The notes under the pieces were generated by a model. It ran no database searches, was not told the origin of the DNA, and worked only from the letters and a program-made list of their open reading frames with translations. A program made the position numbers and the translations under genes. A stretch of 64,000 nucleotides of DNA from Chitinophaga caseinilytica (GTDB lineage: Bacteria > Bacteroidota > Bacteroidia > Chitinophagales > Chitinophagaceae), in the NCBI RefSeq assembly GCF_038396765.1, contig NZ_CP150096.1, positions 2,153,001 through 2,217,000 of the forward strand, in the 5' to 3' direction. This document shows, in pieces, positions 30,272 through 40,771 of this stretch (within the stretch, counting starts at the first letter, position 1; every line of letters begins with the position of its first letter).

Positions 30272-30310
30272 GGAACGCCGCGTTGGTACTCCCGCGCGGC
30301 GTTCCTTTTT
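30272..30310 (+). terminator. Terminator after GH29
   Basis: An 11-bp stem (30272-30282 with 30295-30305), 12-nt loop and T5. It lies upstream of the sulfatase ATG at 30334 and inside the unsupported extension of that frame. Confidence 0.82.
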
Positions 30311-30333
30311 CCGAAAAACGAAAATCATCACAC

Positions 30334-31800
30334 ATGCTGAAGAAAATTGCCGGTGGCCTTTTGCTGGCCACGGCAGGGCTTGGGATCGCGAGCTTCGTTC
30401 CGGCGGAGCCGCAACCGCCTGCCAAACCGAACGTCATCATCATTTTCATGGATGATATGGGATATGGGGACCCTTCGTGCTATGGCGGCGGCCCGTACAC
30501 CACGCCCAACCTCGACCGGATGGCCGCCAGGGGCATGCGCTTCACCCATTTCTACGCCGCCCAGGCCGTGTGCTCCGCGTCGCGGGCGGGCCTGCTCACG
30601 GGCTGCTATCCCAACCGCATCGGCATCCACAATGCGCTGAACCCCGACGCAAAAATCGCCCTGAACGGAGAAGAGGAAACCATCGCCGAAATATTGAAAG
30701 ACAAAGGTTACGCCACCGGCATGGTCGGCAAATGGCACCTCGGTGCCAAAGTGCCCTTCCTGCCCCTCCAGCACGGCTTCAACGAATACCTCGGCCTGCC
30801 GTACTCCAACGATATGTGGCCCGTTCATTACGACGGGAAACCTTATCCCGACACCGCCAAAACCTGGCGCGCCCGGTACCCGCCGCTGCCCCTCATCGAA
30901 GGGAATGAAACCCGCCGCATCATCCGCAACCTGGAAGACCAGTCTGAATTGACCGGTATTTACACCGATCGCGCGTGCGAATTCATCCGCAAACACAAAA
31001 AAGAGCCCTTCTTCCTCTACATGGCCCACAGCATGCCGCATGTGCCCATCGCCGTATCGAAAGCCTTCCGCGGGAAAAGCGGCGCCGGCCTCTTCGGCGA
31101 CCTCATGACCGAGCTCGACGCATCCATCGGCAAAGTTTTACAGACACTGGAAGAAAACGGTCTCGATAAGAATACGCTCGTCGTCTTCACCAGCGACAAC
31201 GGCCCATGGCTGAACTACGGCAACCACGCCGGCAACACCGCCGGCCTCCGCGAAGGCAAAGGCACCAGCTGGGAAGGCGGCCAGCGCGTGCCCTGCATCA
31301 TGCAATGGCCCGGTAAAATTCCCGCAGGCACCGTGTGCAATAAAGTAGCCGCGGCGATCGACATCCTCCCCACCGTAGCCGCCGTTTGCGGCGCAGATCT
31401 GCCGAAAAAGAAGATCGACGGCCTCAGCATCCTCCCGCTCCTGAAAAACGAACCGGGCGCAAATCCGCGTGAATATTTCGTGTATTACTACAACGTCAAT
31501 AACCTGGAAGCCGTGCGCAAAGGCAATTACAAGCTCGTTTTCCCGCACAGGGGCCGCACCTACCGCCTCAATACGCCCGGGTACGACGGCTTTCCCGGTG
31601 CACAGCCGGATGTGGACATCGCCGGCGGATTGTACGACCTGAGCATCGACCCCGGTGAAACCACCGATGTGAGCAAGGTTTTCCCCGACGTCGTAAAAGA
31701 CCTCGAATCCATTGCTGATAACTACCGCCAAACCCTCGGCGACGAACTCCGCAAAATGCCCGGAACGGAACGCAGGCCGGCGGCACGCGTGCAACCATAA
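30334..31800 (+). CDS. Sulfatase (formylglycine-dependent, type I)
   Basis: A 488-residue exported arylsulfatase-family enzyme from ATG 30334 (leader MLKKIAGGLLLATAGLGIASF). Metal ligands Asp40-Asp41 lie in IIIFMDDMGYGDPSCY. The modification motif is Cys80-Ser-Ala-Ser-Arg (CSASRAGLLTG), the C-x-A-x-R variant that is converted to formylglycine. GMVGKWHLG and FTSDNGPW are the other conserved blocks. It removes sulfate esters from a sugar. No maturase gene is in this window. Its position between GH29 and SusC/D supports a sulfated, fucosylated substrate. Confidence 0.94.
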   Translation: MLKKIAGGLLLATAGLGIASFVPAEPQPPAKPNVIIIFMDDMGYGDPSCYGGGPYTTPNLDRMAARGMRFTHFYAAQAVCSASRAGLLTGCYPNRIGIHNALNPDAKIALNGEEETIAEILKDKGYATGMVGKWHLGAKVPFLPLQHGFNEYLGLPYSNDMWPVHYDGKPYPDTAKTWRARYPPLPLIEGNETRRIIRNLEDQSELTGIYTDRACEFIRKHKKEPFFLYMAHSMPHVPIAVSKAFRGKSGAGLFGDLMTELDASIGKVLQTLEENGLDKNTLVVFTSDNGPWLNYGNHAGNTAGLREGKGTSWEGGQRVPCIMQWPGKIPAGTVCNKVAAAIDILPTVAAVCGADLPKKKIDGLSILPLLKNEPGANPREYFVYYYNVNNLEAVRKGNYKLVFPHRGRTYRLNTPGYDGFPGAQPDVDIAGGLYDLSIDPGETTDVSKVFPDVVKDLESIADNYRQTLGDELRKMPGTERRPAARVQP

Positions 31801-31823
31801 CGAATTTCAAACAACTTTGTGAT

Positions 31824-31857
31824 GCCCTCCCGGACTGTGGTACCGGGAGGGCTTTTT
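31824..31857 (+). terminator. Terminator after the sulfatase
   Basis: A 10-bp GC-rich stem (31824-31833 with 31843-31852), 9-nt loop and T5 run. Confidence 0.88.
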
Positions 31858-32009
31858 GTTGCCGGAATGCGTGAAACGGCCAACAGCACTGAACTTTCAC
31901 TTCCAGTCAATTGTAATTTATATGCATCCTTATTTCTCCCTGTACAGCCCTGTTTAGCCCTCTTCCTGCTGTATCACCCATTTTTCTGACATTCAAAACA
32001 CGTTGATGT

Positions 32010-35000
32010 ATGAAACCAGGCTTACACATGTTTGTGGCAGTGCTGTTGTTGCTTTCCACGGCCGGCCTTGCCGGTCCGCCGGCAGACCCTGTGAAGGGGA
32101 CGGTGCGCGACAAAGACGGCAACCCCCTGCCCGGGGTCACCATACAGATCAAAGGCACCAGCCAGGGCACGGTTACGCAGCCAGACGGCACCTACACCCT
32201 CAATGTCACCGATCCGGCATCCGTACTGGTATTCAGTTATATCGGGTACACACCACAGGAAATCCCGCTCGGCGGGCGCGCGGTGATAGACGTGGTGCTG
32301 GAAGCGTCTGCCAGTGAATTGAACCAGGTAGTAGTAGTCGGATACGGCACCCGCCGCAAGCGCGACCTCACCGGTTCGGTAGGCAGCCTCAGCGGCGAGG
32401 CCATCGCCGCGCAACCCGTCAACACCGCCACACAAGGCGTTCAGGGCAAACTGGCGGGCGTGCAGATCGTCAGCTCCGGCGCCCCAGGCTCGCAGCCCCA
32501 GGTGCGCGTACGCGGTACGGGCAGCATGCTCGCGGGCGCGGAACCGCTGTATGTAGTGGATGGCGTACTCACGAACGATATCCGTAATATCAACACGGCA
32601 GACATCCTCACGATGGACGTGCTCAAAGACGCGTCTGCCTCCGCGATCTATGGTGTGCGCGCCGCAAACGGCGTCATCATCATCACCACCAAGCGCGGCC
32701 GCGCAGGCAAGATGGAAGTGAGTTATAATATGACGGTGGGCTGGCGCGAAGTATCCAACCCCGTGAAAATGGCCAATGCGTCGCAATACGCGGATTATCT
32801 GAAAGACGCGGGCCCCAATGTCACCATTCCCGATTACAATGCAGACAGCGACTGGTACGGTGCGCTCCTGCGCAAAGGGCTCCAGCAAACGCATAACGTT
32901 TCGCTTTCCGGCGGCACGGAAAAATTCCTCTATTATTTCAACGCCGGCTATCTCACGGATGAAGGCATCGTCCGCCAAAACAAATACGACCGCTTCACCA
33001 TCCGTTCCAACAACGAATGGAACATCGCCAGCAACCTGAAATTCGTGATGCAGGCGTCGTACATGCACAACACCACGCAAAACGTCAACCTCGCCGAAGT
33101 CTATAACAACACCTACCGCGCCGCGCCTGTGATCCCTATTCAGCGCGACGGTAAATACGGCAATACTTCCGCTTTCCAGAACGTGGGCAATCCCATCCTT
33201 TCCATCGACAAGGTCAACGACCGGTACAAGGAAAACCGCCTGCAGGGAACGGGGTACCTGGAATACAGTCCATGGGAATTCCTGAAGCTCCGCTCTTCCA
33301 TCAGCGCCAACCAGGGCTTCCAGAACCGGCGGCGCTACAACGCGGCGTTCCTCAACAACGAATCCACGTTCCTCGTGGCCGGTGGCAACCAGCAACGCCC
33401 GGAAAGCCAGCTCACGATGGTGAAGGAAGAAGGCACGGAATGGATTTGGGATAACACGGTCACGTTCCAGAAAAAGTTCGACCGGCACGATCTTACCGTG
33501 CTGGCCGGTTTTACGTCGCAGGAATATGAAGGAAATTACCTCGAAGGTTTGCGCAGGAACGTGCCGAACAGCCCGGATATGTGGTACCTCATCGCCGGCG
33601 ATCCGAACACTTCCACCAACACCGCCGACGGCGATAAATACGCCCGCCGGTCGTGGCTCGGGCGTGTCAATTACAGTTATGCGGACAAATACCTGTTGAC
33701 GGTTTCGTTCCGTAACGATGCTTCGTCGCGCTTCCCCTCCGCCAACCGAAACGGTTATTTTCCGGCGGTAGGCGCGGGATGGGTGATTTCGGAGGAAGAC
33801 TGGATGCCGAAAGGCGGCGCGCTGAGTTTCCTGAAGCTCCGCGGCAGCTGGGGGCGCATCGGAAACGACAACATCGCGTCTAACCTCTACATTCTCACCG
33901 CCAATTCCGGCCTGCTGTATTTCTTTAACGGGGCTGCCACGCTGGGCACCAATCTCGCCGATATCAAAGACCGCAACCTGAAGTGGGAGACCACGGAAGA
34001 ATACGACTTCGGACTGGAGTTCGCGTTCCTCGACAGCCGGCTCACGGGCGAAGTCAACTATTATAACAAGAAGACCAAAGACGCGCTCGTGACCGTAAAA
34101 ATCCCCGGCCTGCTGGGCGATCCCGACAACGAATACACCACCAACGCCGGCTCCTTCGTGAACCGTGGCTGGGAATTCACGCTGGGATGGAAAGATAATA
34201 TCACGGAAGATTTCAGCTACAACATCGGCGGCAACCTCACGCTCAACCATAACGAAGTGACCGGTCTCAACCAGGGCCAGCCGCTGTTCCGCGGCGGCGT
34301 GGGGCAACAGGGCAATATCACCAAAACGGATAACGGCCAGGCGATCGGCAGCTTTTTTGTGCTGGACGCGATGGGCGTTTTCCCCGATCAGGCCGCCATC
34401 GACGCATATGTCGATAAGAACGGACAGAAGATTCAGCCCAATGCGCAGCCCGGTGATCTGCAATACCGCGATGTGGACGGCAATGGTAGCATCAACGACC
34501 TGGACCGCATCTACGCCGGTTCCTATCAGCCGAAACTGTATTACGGCATCAATGCAGGATTGAAATATAAAGGATTCGATGTCGGGCTCGATTTCTACGG
34601 CAACTCCGGCAACAAAATCTACAACGGCAAAAAAGCGTTCCGGTACGAAGTGACCGACAACGTGGAAGCGAAGTACGCCGACCGCCGGTGGACCGCCAGC
34701 CGCCCGTCTACAACCGATCCCCGCGTGCTGTACGGCAACACGCCCGCATCCACTTACTTCGTGGAATCGGGGAATTTCTTCCGGCTGAACAACGTGACGC
34801 TCGGGTACGAATTACCGAAAAGCCTGCTCGATAATATCAAGATCGAAAGGATCCGCATATACCTCACCTCGCAGAATCTTTTCACCGTCAAACGCTTCTC
34901 CGGATTCAGCCCGGAAATGATTTCCAGCAATCCGAAGCAAGACGGCTTCCTCAGCCTGCAAAACAGCAGCAGTCCACTGGAAGCCGGTATCGAGCTCAGT

Positions 35001-35051
35001 CCGTACCCTACCACGCGCACCTTTGCGCTGGGCCTGAACATCACCTTCTAA
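32010..35051 (+). CDS. SusC/RagA TonB-dependent outer-membrane receptor
   Basis: A full-length 1013-residue importer. A signal peptide (VAVLLLLSTAGLAG) is followed by the carboxypeptidase-regulatory-like domain (VKGTVRDKDGNPLPGVTIQIKG). The VVVVGYGTRRKRDLTGSVG segment and the plug come next (VRVRGTGSMLAGAEPLYVVDG, DASASAIYGVRAANGVIIITT). The long beta barrel ends in FALGLNITF. Unlike the SusC at 6070 it has no frameshift. It takes up oligosaccharides using TonB energy, with the SusD lipoprotein encoded 10 nt downstream. Confidence 0.96.
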   Translation: MKPGLHMFVAVLLLLSTAGLAGPPADPVKGTVRDKDGNPLPGVTIQIKGTSQGTVTQPDGTYTLNVTDPASVLVFSYIGYTPQEIPLGGRAVIDVVLEASASELNQVVVVGYGTRRKRDLTGSVGSLSGEAIAAQPVNTATQGVQGKLAGVQIVSSGAPGSQPQVRVRGTGSMLAGAEPLYVVDGVLTNDIRNINTADILTMDVLKDASASAIYGVRAANGVIIITTKRGRAGKMEVSYNMTVGWREVSNPVKMANASQYADYLKDAGPNVTIPDYNADSDWYGALLRKGLQQTHNVSLSGGTEKFLYYFNAGYLTDEGIVRQNKYDRFTIRSNNEWNIASNLKFVMQASYMHNTTQNVNLAEVYNNTYRAAPVIPIQRDGKYGNTSAFQNVGNPILSIDKVNDRYKENRLQGTGYLEYSPWEFLKLRSSISANQGFQNRRRYNAAFLNNESTFLVAGGNQQRPESQLTMVKEEGTEWIWDNTVTFQKKFDRHDLTVLAGFTSQEYEGNYLEGLRRNVPNSPDMWYLIAGDPNTSTNTADGDKYARRSWLGRVNYSYADKYLLTVSFRNDASSRFPSANRNGYFPAVGAGWVISEEDWMPKGGALSFLKLRGSWGRIGNDNIASNLYILTANSGLLYFFNGAATLGTNLADIKDRNLKWETTEEYDFGLEFAFLDSRLTGEVNYYNKKTKDALVTVKIPGLLGDPDNEYTTNAGSFVNRGWEFTLGWKDNITEDFSYNIGGNLTLNHNEVTGLNQGQPLFRGGVGQQGNITKTDNGQAIGSFFVLDAMGVFPDQAAIDAYVDKNGQKIQPNAQPGDLQYRDVDGNGSINDLDRIYAGSYQPKLYYGINAGLKYKGFDVGLDFYGNSGNKIYNGKKAFRYEVTDNVEAKYADRRWTASRPSTTDPRVLYGNTPASTYFVESGNFFRLNNVTLGYELPKSLLDNIKIERIRIYLTSQNLFTVKRFSGFSPEMISSNPKQDGFLSLQNSSSPLEAGIELSPYPTTRTFALGLNITF

Positions 35052-35061
35052 AAACGGCGAC

Positions 35062-36564
35062 ATGAAAAAACTCATCTATATTCCCATTGTGCTGACCGGC
35101 TGCTGGATCCTCTACACTGCGTGCGGAAAGAGTTTCCTCGACATCCCGCCACAGGGCAGGGTTACGGAGGAAGAGATCCGCTCCAATCCCACCGCCGCGG
35201 TAGACCTCGTGAACGGCGTGTATAACGTGATGTGGCTCGGAGGATTCGGGCCAGACATCCACGGCCTGCAATTCATCACCCTCACGAGCATTTCCAGCGA
35301 CGACGCCGATAAAGGCAGCACCCCGCAGGATTACGAGCCTGCGCTCCAGATCGATAATTTCACTTTCACGCCCACCAATCCCATCATCCAAAACTATTGG
35401 ACCGGGCTCTACCAGGGCATCGCCAGGTGCAACCAGGCGCTGGACAAGCTGCCGCTGAGCCCGCTGCCCGACGCCGATAAAAACCGGCTCATCGGCGAAG
35501 TGCGGTTTTTGCGCGGATATTTCTACTTCAACCTCGTGCGCACTTATGGCGGCGTTCCCAAGCTCGACCGCGTGCCTACGCCCGACGAAGCGAATTCCGA
35601 CCAGTTCCAGACGCGCGCATCCGCCGAAGAAATTTATCAGCTGGTCATCGGCGATCTCCAGTTTGCCGTGGATAACGTGCCGGTGAAGGGCGCCACGCAG
35701 GTAGGGCGCGTCACGAAAGGCGCGGCGCAAATGATGCTCGGGAAAGTGTACCTCTACCGGAAAGACTGGCAGAAGGCGTTCACATTGTCACAGGCGGTGG
35801 TCAATTCCGGGCTGTACGATACGTTGTCGAATTATGCGGATATCTGGCGGGCGAAAGGCGCCAATTCCATCGAATCCATCTTCGAAGTGCAGACGGGCCT
35901 CAATGCCGCGTGCAACGCCGCCATCGAGCTGTATGCCAACTCCCAGGGCATCCGCGCGCGGAAGGGATGGACGGATTTCGGGTTCGGGTTCAACAACCCC
36001 ACGGCCGATCTGGCTGCCGCGTATGAGCCGGGAGATAAGCGCAAAGACGCGACCATCATCACCATCGGCGCCAACGGCACCGTGCTGTGGGACGGGTTCC
36101 GGGTGCCCAGCCGCGATTCCGTGGAAAACGACCGCTACAGTTACAAGGCGTATCACAGCCGCACGCAGGAACCTTATTGCGGAAGTCCTGACCGTACGCC
36201 GAAAAACCTACGGGTATTGCGTTACGGCGAATTGCTCCTGCAATATGCCGAAGCGGCGAACGAACTGGGGAACGGGGCGGAAGCGCTCGCCAAATTGAAT
36301 ATCGTCCGCAAAAGGGCCGGGCTTCCGCCGGCAACGAACGGGGGACAGGCAGACCTGCGGCAGAAAATCTGGAAAGAACGGAGAGTGGAGCTGGCGATGG
36401 AGCACGACCGGTTCTGGGATTTGGTGCGGACCGGCCGCGCAGGGCAGGTGTTGCGGGCCCACGGGAAAGTGTTCCAGGATAACAAGAACGAACTCTTTCC
36501 CATTCCGCAGGAACAGATCGTGCTTTCCGGCAACCGGTTGACGCAGAATCCGGGTTATAATTGA
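35062..36564 (+). CDS. SusD/RagB family glycan-binding lipoprotein
   Basis: A 500-residue surface lipoprotein with leader MKKLIYIPIVLTGCWILYTAC and Cys21 as the lipidation site. FLDIPPQGRVTEEEI, TPR-like helices (FLRGYFYFNLVRTYGGVPKLDRV), LNIVRKRAGLPP and WKERRVELAMEHDRFWDLVRTG are classic SusD landmarks. It starts 10 nt after the SusC stop, so the two form one operon and one complex. The GH144-like gene begins 15 nt later and belongs to the same unit. Confidence 0.95.
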   Translation: MKKLIYIPIVLTGCWILYTACGKSFLDIPPQGRVTEEEIRSNPTAAVDLVNGVYNVMWLGGFGPDIHGLQFITLTSISSDDADKGSTPQDYEPALQIDNFTFTPTNPIIQNYWTGLYQGIARCNQALDKLPLSPLPDADKNRLIGEVRFLRGYFYFNLVRTYGGVPKLDRVPTPDEANSDQFQTRASAEEIYQLVIGDLQFAVDNVPVKGATQVGRVTKGAAQMMLGKVYLYRKDWQKAFTLSQAVVNSGLYDTLSNYADIWRAKGANSIESIFEVQTGLNAACNAAIELYANSQGIRARKGWTDFGFGFNNPTADLAAAYEPGDKRKDATIITIGANGTVLWDGFRVPSRDSVENDRYSYKAYHSRTQEPYCGSPDRTPKNLRVLRYGELLLQYAEAANELGNGAEALAKLNIVRKRAGLPPATNGGQADLRQKIWKERRVELAMEHDRFWDLVRTGRAGQVLRAHGKVFQDNKNELFPIPQEQIVLSGNRLTQNPGYN

Positions 36565-36596
36565 TGTAATACACAGGTTATGAAGATGAATATCCG

Positions 36597-37892
36597 ATGT
36601 GTTTTGATAGTTTTTGCGGCGATGTTCGCGCCCCTGGCGATGAGCGCGCAGCAAAAGAAAAAATCCCCCGGCAGCAGCTGGGGGATACTGCTTTGGTGAC
36701 GCTCGTGCAGCAGCGCACGTTCAATTACTTCTGGAAATTCGCGCATCCCGTATCCGGTCTCGCGCCCGAGCGCACCACCACGCCCGATACCGTGACCATC
36801 GGTGGCTCGGGGTTCGGGGTGATGGCGATTCTGGTGGGGATCGAGCGGAAATTCATCACACGGGATGAAGGGCTGGACAGAATGCTCAAAATCGTCAACT
36901 TCCTCCTGAAAGCCGATCATTATCACGGGATATGGCCGCACTGGATGCATGGGGCCACGGGCAAAACGGTGCCTTTTTCCCGCCGCGACGATGGCGGCGA
37001 TCTGGTGGAATCGGCCTTCATGTGGCAGGGCCTGTTGTGCGTTCGCCAATATTTCGACCGCGATGTTCCCAAAGAGCGCGAGCTGCGCGACAAGATCGGC
37101 TGGATGTGGAGCGAAGCCGAGTGGAGCTGGTACACGCAGGGCGGGCAGGATGTGCTGTACTGGCATTGGTCGCCCAACCAGGGATGGGCCATGAACCACG
37201 CGGTGCGCGGCTATAACGAATGCCTGATCGCTTATGTGCTGGCGGCTTCTTCGCCCACGTACCCTGTTTCGCCGCGGGTGTACCACCAGGGTTGGGCGGT
37301 CAACAATTATTTCCTGAACGGACGGCAATATTACGGGATCACTTTGCCGCTGGGGTTTCCGTACGGCGGGCCGCTCTTCTTCGCACATTATTCATTTCTC
37401 GGCCTCGATCCGCGCGGCTTGAAAGATCAATATGCGGATTACTGGGAACAGAATAAAGCGCATACGCTCATCAACCGGCAATATTGCATCGACAATCCAA
37501 AGCAATTCAAAGGCTACGGGCCGGATTGCTGGGGCCTTACCGCGAGCGACAACCATGAGTTTTACAACGCGCACAGCCCTACGAACGATCTCGGTGTGAT
37601 CACGCCTACGGCGGCGTTATCCTCGTTTCCCTACACACCGGAATATTCCATGCAGGCCATGCGTTACTTCTACGACAAGCTGGGCGACCGGCTTTGGGGC
37701 GAATACGGGTTTTACGATGCCTTCAACGAAACGGTAAACTGGTTTGACTATCAGTATCTCGCGATCGACCAGGGCCCGATCGTGGTGATGATCGAAAACT
37801 ACCGGAGCGGGCTGCTGTGGCGGCTTTTCATGAGTTGTCCGGAAGTTAAAACGGGGTTGAGGCGATTGGGGTTCAGTAGTCCGTCGTTATGA
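36597..37892 (+). CDS. GH144-like glucoamylase-family hydrolase, signal peptide in another frame
   Basis: The main frame matches the glucoamylase-like family PF10091/GH144, whose characterised members are endo-beta-1,2-glucanases. Visible blocks are TFNYFWKFAHPVSGLAPERTT, GGSGFGVMAILVGIERKFI, SAFMWQGLL and GLTASDNHEFYNAHSPTNDLGVITPTAALSSFPY. Its own N-terminus (MCFDSFCGD) is meaningless. A perfect signal peptide (MKMNIRCVLIVFAAMFAPL, then AMSAQ) starts at ATG 36580 in the -1-related frame and stops at 36699. The frames can be joined at AAAAAA (36658-36663), giving AQQKKK-IPRQQLGDTAL. So the gene is 36580-37892 with a frameshift, a sequencing error or a programmed slip. Confidence 0.85.
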   Translation: MCFDSFCGDVRAPGDERAAKEKIPRQQLGDTALVTLVQQRTFNYFWKFAHPVSGLAPERTTTPDTVTIGGSGFGVMAILVGIERKFITRDEGLDRMLKIVNFLLKADHYHGIWPHWMHGATGKTVPFSRRDDGGDLVESAFMWQGLLCVRQYFDRDVPKERELRDKIGWMWSEAEWSWYTQGGQDVLYWHWSPNQGWAMNHAVRGYNECLIAYVLAASSPTYPVSPRVYHQGWAVNNYFLNGRQYYGITLPLGFPYGGPLFFAHYSFLGLDPRGLKDQYADYWEQNKAHTLINRQYCIDNPKQFKGYGPDCWGLTASDNHEFYNAHSPTNDLGVITPTAALSSFPYTPEYSMQAMRYFYDKLGDRLWGEYGFYDAFNETVNWFDYQYLAIDQGPIVVMIENYRSGLLWRLFMSCPEVKTGLRRLGFSSPSL

Positions 37893-37935
37893 ATGTGAAT
37901 CCAGTATCAGTATCCGTTAAAAAAATGCTTTGTTG

Positions 37936-37953
37936 TATGCAACCGATTGCATA
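37936..37953. promoter_or_regulatory. LacI-type palindrome 1 upstream of GH95
   Basis: TATGCAA-CCGA-TTGCATA, 7-bp arms around a 4-nt centre, 269 bp before the second GH95 start. The TGCAA-N4-TTGCA pattern resembles LacI/GalR operators. No lacI-type gene is in the window. Confidence 0.5.
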
Positions 37954-38006
37954 ATTTCGGGATACGTTTGCAGTGAAGCGCATTGATGTATGTTCCCTGT
38001 ATGCCT

Positions 38007-38018
38007 GCAAACGTTTGC
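38007..38018. promoter_or_regulatory. LacI-type palindrome 2 upstream of GH95
   Basis: GCAAACGTTTGC is a perfect 12-bp palindrome with the central CG typical of LacI/GalR/CcpA operators. A half-site ACGTTTGCA also occurs at 37964-37972. The 37893-38221 gap otherwise holds no gene. Confidence 0.55.
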
Positions 38019-38221
38019 TTAAATAAGAGGACACGTCGCGCAAACAAGCACAAAAAGAGTTTTTTATATGCCCTGCAAGGCACCGCGTTATGAAGAGTAG
38101 TATCATGTACTTTTCCAATCCATTCAAGTAATCCGTGAGTTCACGGGCTGTACGTATTTTTTGGCCGTACGCCTGTGGCTCGCGGTATTTTCCCGGCGAT
38201 AAAAATGTGTGTAACAACGAT

Positions 38222-40771
38222 ATGATAATAAGATGTAAAGGCTGGTTGACAGGTGTGTTGTGCCTCGCCGCGCTGGCGGCTTCGGCGCAGCAGCAAGACC
38301 CATTGCTGAAACTTTGGTACCGCCAGCCCGCGGCCAACTGGAACCAGGCGCTGCCCATCGGCAACGGGCGCATCGGGGCCATGGTGTTCGGCGGCGTGGA
38401 AGAAGAACAACTGCAGCTGAACGAGGCGTTCCTATGGAGCGGCGGGCCCGGCGTCGGCAACAATCCCGGCGCCTACAATACCCTCCCGCTCGTTCGCCAG
38501 GCCCTCTGGAATGGAGAATACCTCAAAGCAGACTCGCTCAGCCGGCTCATGCTCGGGCCTTACTCCGCCAGGTACCTTACCCTCGGCGGACTGTTCCTCA
38601 AGTCTACGCACACCGCACCCGCAGCCCATTACGAACGTTCGCTCGACCTCAATTCGGCGCAGGCGAAAGTTTCCTATACGGTTAACGGGGTCGTATATAC
38701 GCGGGAGATGTTCGTTTCCTGGCCAGACCAGTTGCTCGTCATCCGCTGGAAAAGCAGCCGCAAAGGTTCGCTCAGCTTCACGGCAGGGTTCAGGAACCCC
38801 ATGAAGGCAACGGTCACAACATCGGCCGCCGATCATCTCGTCATGAAAGGGCAATGCCCCTCGTACGTGCCACACCGGCCGTATGAAAAGCGCACCATCG
38901 AATACGATCCCGCCATCGGCATACCATATGAAGTACACGTAAAGGCGCGCCTCACCGACGGCCGCTCCGTTGCCGAAGGCGACCGGTTGCGCATCGAAGG
39001 TGCCACGGAAGTGACGCTGCTCGTGTCTATGGGCACGGGTTTCAACGGGCCGAACGTAGATCCAGTGAAACATGGCAGGCGTGCGGACTCTGCCGCGCTG
39101 GCGCCCCTGCAAAAAGTGGAAGGCCTGGCGTTCGGGGCGCTGCTGCAAAGGCACCTCGCAGATTACCAACCGCTGTTCCGCCGCGTTCAGCTTCACCTGG
39201 GAGTCGATTCCTCCGCCCGCAAGCCTACAGACACGCGGCTCGTGGAATACACCCGGGCCGGCGGTAACCGCGATCCGCAGCTCACAACGTTGCTGTATCA
39301 ATTCGGGCGCTACCTCATGATCGCAGGCTCAAGGAAGGGCGGGCCGGCCATGAACCTCCAGGGCATCTGGAACGATAAAATGCAGCCGCCGTGGGGCTCC
39401 AACTATACGACGAACATCAATACCGAAATGAATTACTGGCCGGCGGAAACAGCCAACCTTTCCGAATGCACCGCGCCCTTGTTCGATTTCATCGGGCAGC
39501 TCGCCGAAAACGGAAAGGAGACCGCGAAAGTGAATTACGGGCTGGGTGGATGGACGGTGCACCATAACGCCGATATCTGGGCCATCACTGCGCCTTCCGG
39601 CGGCTTCGACTGGCGCGATCCGCGCGGCGACCCGCGTTGGGGCATCTGGCCCATGGCCGGCGCCTGGCTCTGCCGGCACCTTTGGGAACATTATGCCTAC
39701 ACGGGCGATAGCGTTTTCCTCGAAAAAACAGCCTATCCGCTCATGAAAGGCGCCACCGAATTCATGCTCGGCTGGCTCGTGAAAGACACCGCGGGGAATT
39801 GGGGGACCAACCCGTCGACCTCCCCGGAGAATAATTTCCTCATCGCCGGCGCGCGCAAAGGTTCCGTGAGCATCGCTTCCACGATGGACATGTCCATCAT
39901 CCACGATCTGCTCAACCGCACCGCGCAGGCCGCCACGCTGCTGAAGCGGGATAAGGAACTGGTGTCGGGCATCAAACAGAAACTGAAGAATTTATATCCT
40001 TTCCAGACCGGGCAGTACGGTCAGTTGCAGGAATGGTACCTCGATTGGGACGATCCCAAAGACAAGCATCGTCACCTTTCTCACCTGTATGGTCTTTTCC
40101 CGGGAAATGCCATCACGCCGCGGCGTGAGCCCGAGCTCGCCGCTGCGGCCAAACGCAGCCTGGAGTTGCGCGGCGATGGCGGAACGGGCTGGTCGAAAGC
40201 CTGGAAGATCAACTGGTGGGCGCGCCTGGAAGATGGCGACCACGCCTACACGATGCTCAATAAGCAATTGTTCCTCGCCGAAACCGACTCCATCAGCGTA
40301 GCCGACAACAGCGGCGGTTCTTATGCCAACCTGTTCGATGCGCATCCGCCGTTCCAGATCGACGGGAATTTCGGGGTGGTATCTGGCATCACGGAAATGC
40401 TCGTGCAAAGCCACGACGGCGTGATCCATCTGTTACCTGCATTGCCTTCCGCATGGCCGGCGGGCAGTGTAAAGGGATTGAAACTGAAAGGAGGGATGGA
40501 AGTGGATATCGAATGGAAAAACGGGAAACTGGCCAGTGCGCGGATCAGGTCGGATAGAAATGCCGGCGGTCGCACCATCCGGACGAACATTCCCGTGCAG
40601 ATCGCCGCGCCGGTGGCCGACAAAGCAGCCAGCGGCGGCCTGAAGGACTACGGATTCCCCGTCAACAAGCGCATCGCCGCACCGGGCAAGCTTCCGGAAC
40701 TGCGTCTGCCGGCGGTAACCGACCAGGCGGTACAGATCAGAAAAGGTACAACAACGATCGTAGCGAAATGA
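38222..40771 (+). CDS. Alpha-L-fucosidase-type glycoside hydrolase, GH95 (second)
   Basis: An 849-residue enzyme from ATG 38222, which starts the signal peptide [23 protein letters not shown]; the longer frame from 38135 is unlikely. The GH95 order is clear: [28 protein letters not shown] with [11 protein letters not shown], then [56 protein letters not shown] and a C-terminal beta domain. It overlaps the downstream lyase gene by 4 nt, so the two are coupled. The first GH95 (24300) differs in many loops, suggesting different linkages. LacI-like palindromes upstream suggest sugar-responsive control. Confidence 0.93.
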   Translation: MIIRCKGWLTGVLCLAALAASAQQQDPLLKLWYRQPAANWNQALPIGNGRIGAMVFGGVEEEQLQLNEAFLWSGGPGVGNNPGAYNTLPLVRQALWNGEYLKADSLSRLMLGPYSARYLTLGGLFLKSTHTAPAAHYERSLDLNSAQAKVSYTVNGVVYTREMFVSWPDQLLVIRWKSSRKGSLSFTAGFRNPMKATVTTSAADHLVMKGQCPSYVPHRPYEKRTIEYDPAIGIPYEVHVKARLTDGRSVAEGDRLRIEGATEVTLLVSMGTGFNGPNVDPVKHGRRADSAALAPLQKVEGLAFGALLQRHLADYQPLFRRVQLHLGVDSSARKPTDTRLVEYTRAGGNRDPQLTTLLYQFGRYLMIAGSRKGGPAMNLQGIWNDKMQPPWGSNYTTNINTEMNYWPAETANLSECTAPLFDFIGQLAENGKETAKVNYGLGGWTVHHNADIWAITAPSGGFDWRDPRGDPRWGIWPMAGAWLCRHLWEHYAYTGDSVFLEKTAYPLMKGATEFMLGWLVKDTAGNWGTNPSTSPENNFLIAGARKGSVSIASTMDMSIIHDLLNRTAQAATLLKRDKELVSGIKQKLKNLYPFQTGQYGQLQEWYLDWDDPKDKHRHLSHLYGLFPGNAITPRREPELAAAAKRSLELRGDGGTGWSKAWKINWWARLEDGDHAYTMLNKQLFLAETDSISVADNSGGSYANLFDAHPPFQIDGNFGVVSGITEMLVQSHDGVIHLLPALPSAWPAGSVKGLKLKGGMEVDIEWKNGKLASARIRSDRNAGGRTIRTNIPVQIAAPVADKAASGGLKDYGFPVNKRIAAPGKLPELRLPAVTDQAVQIRKGTTTIVAK

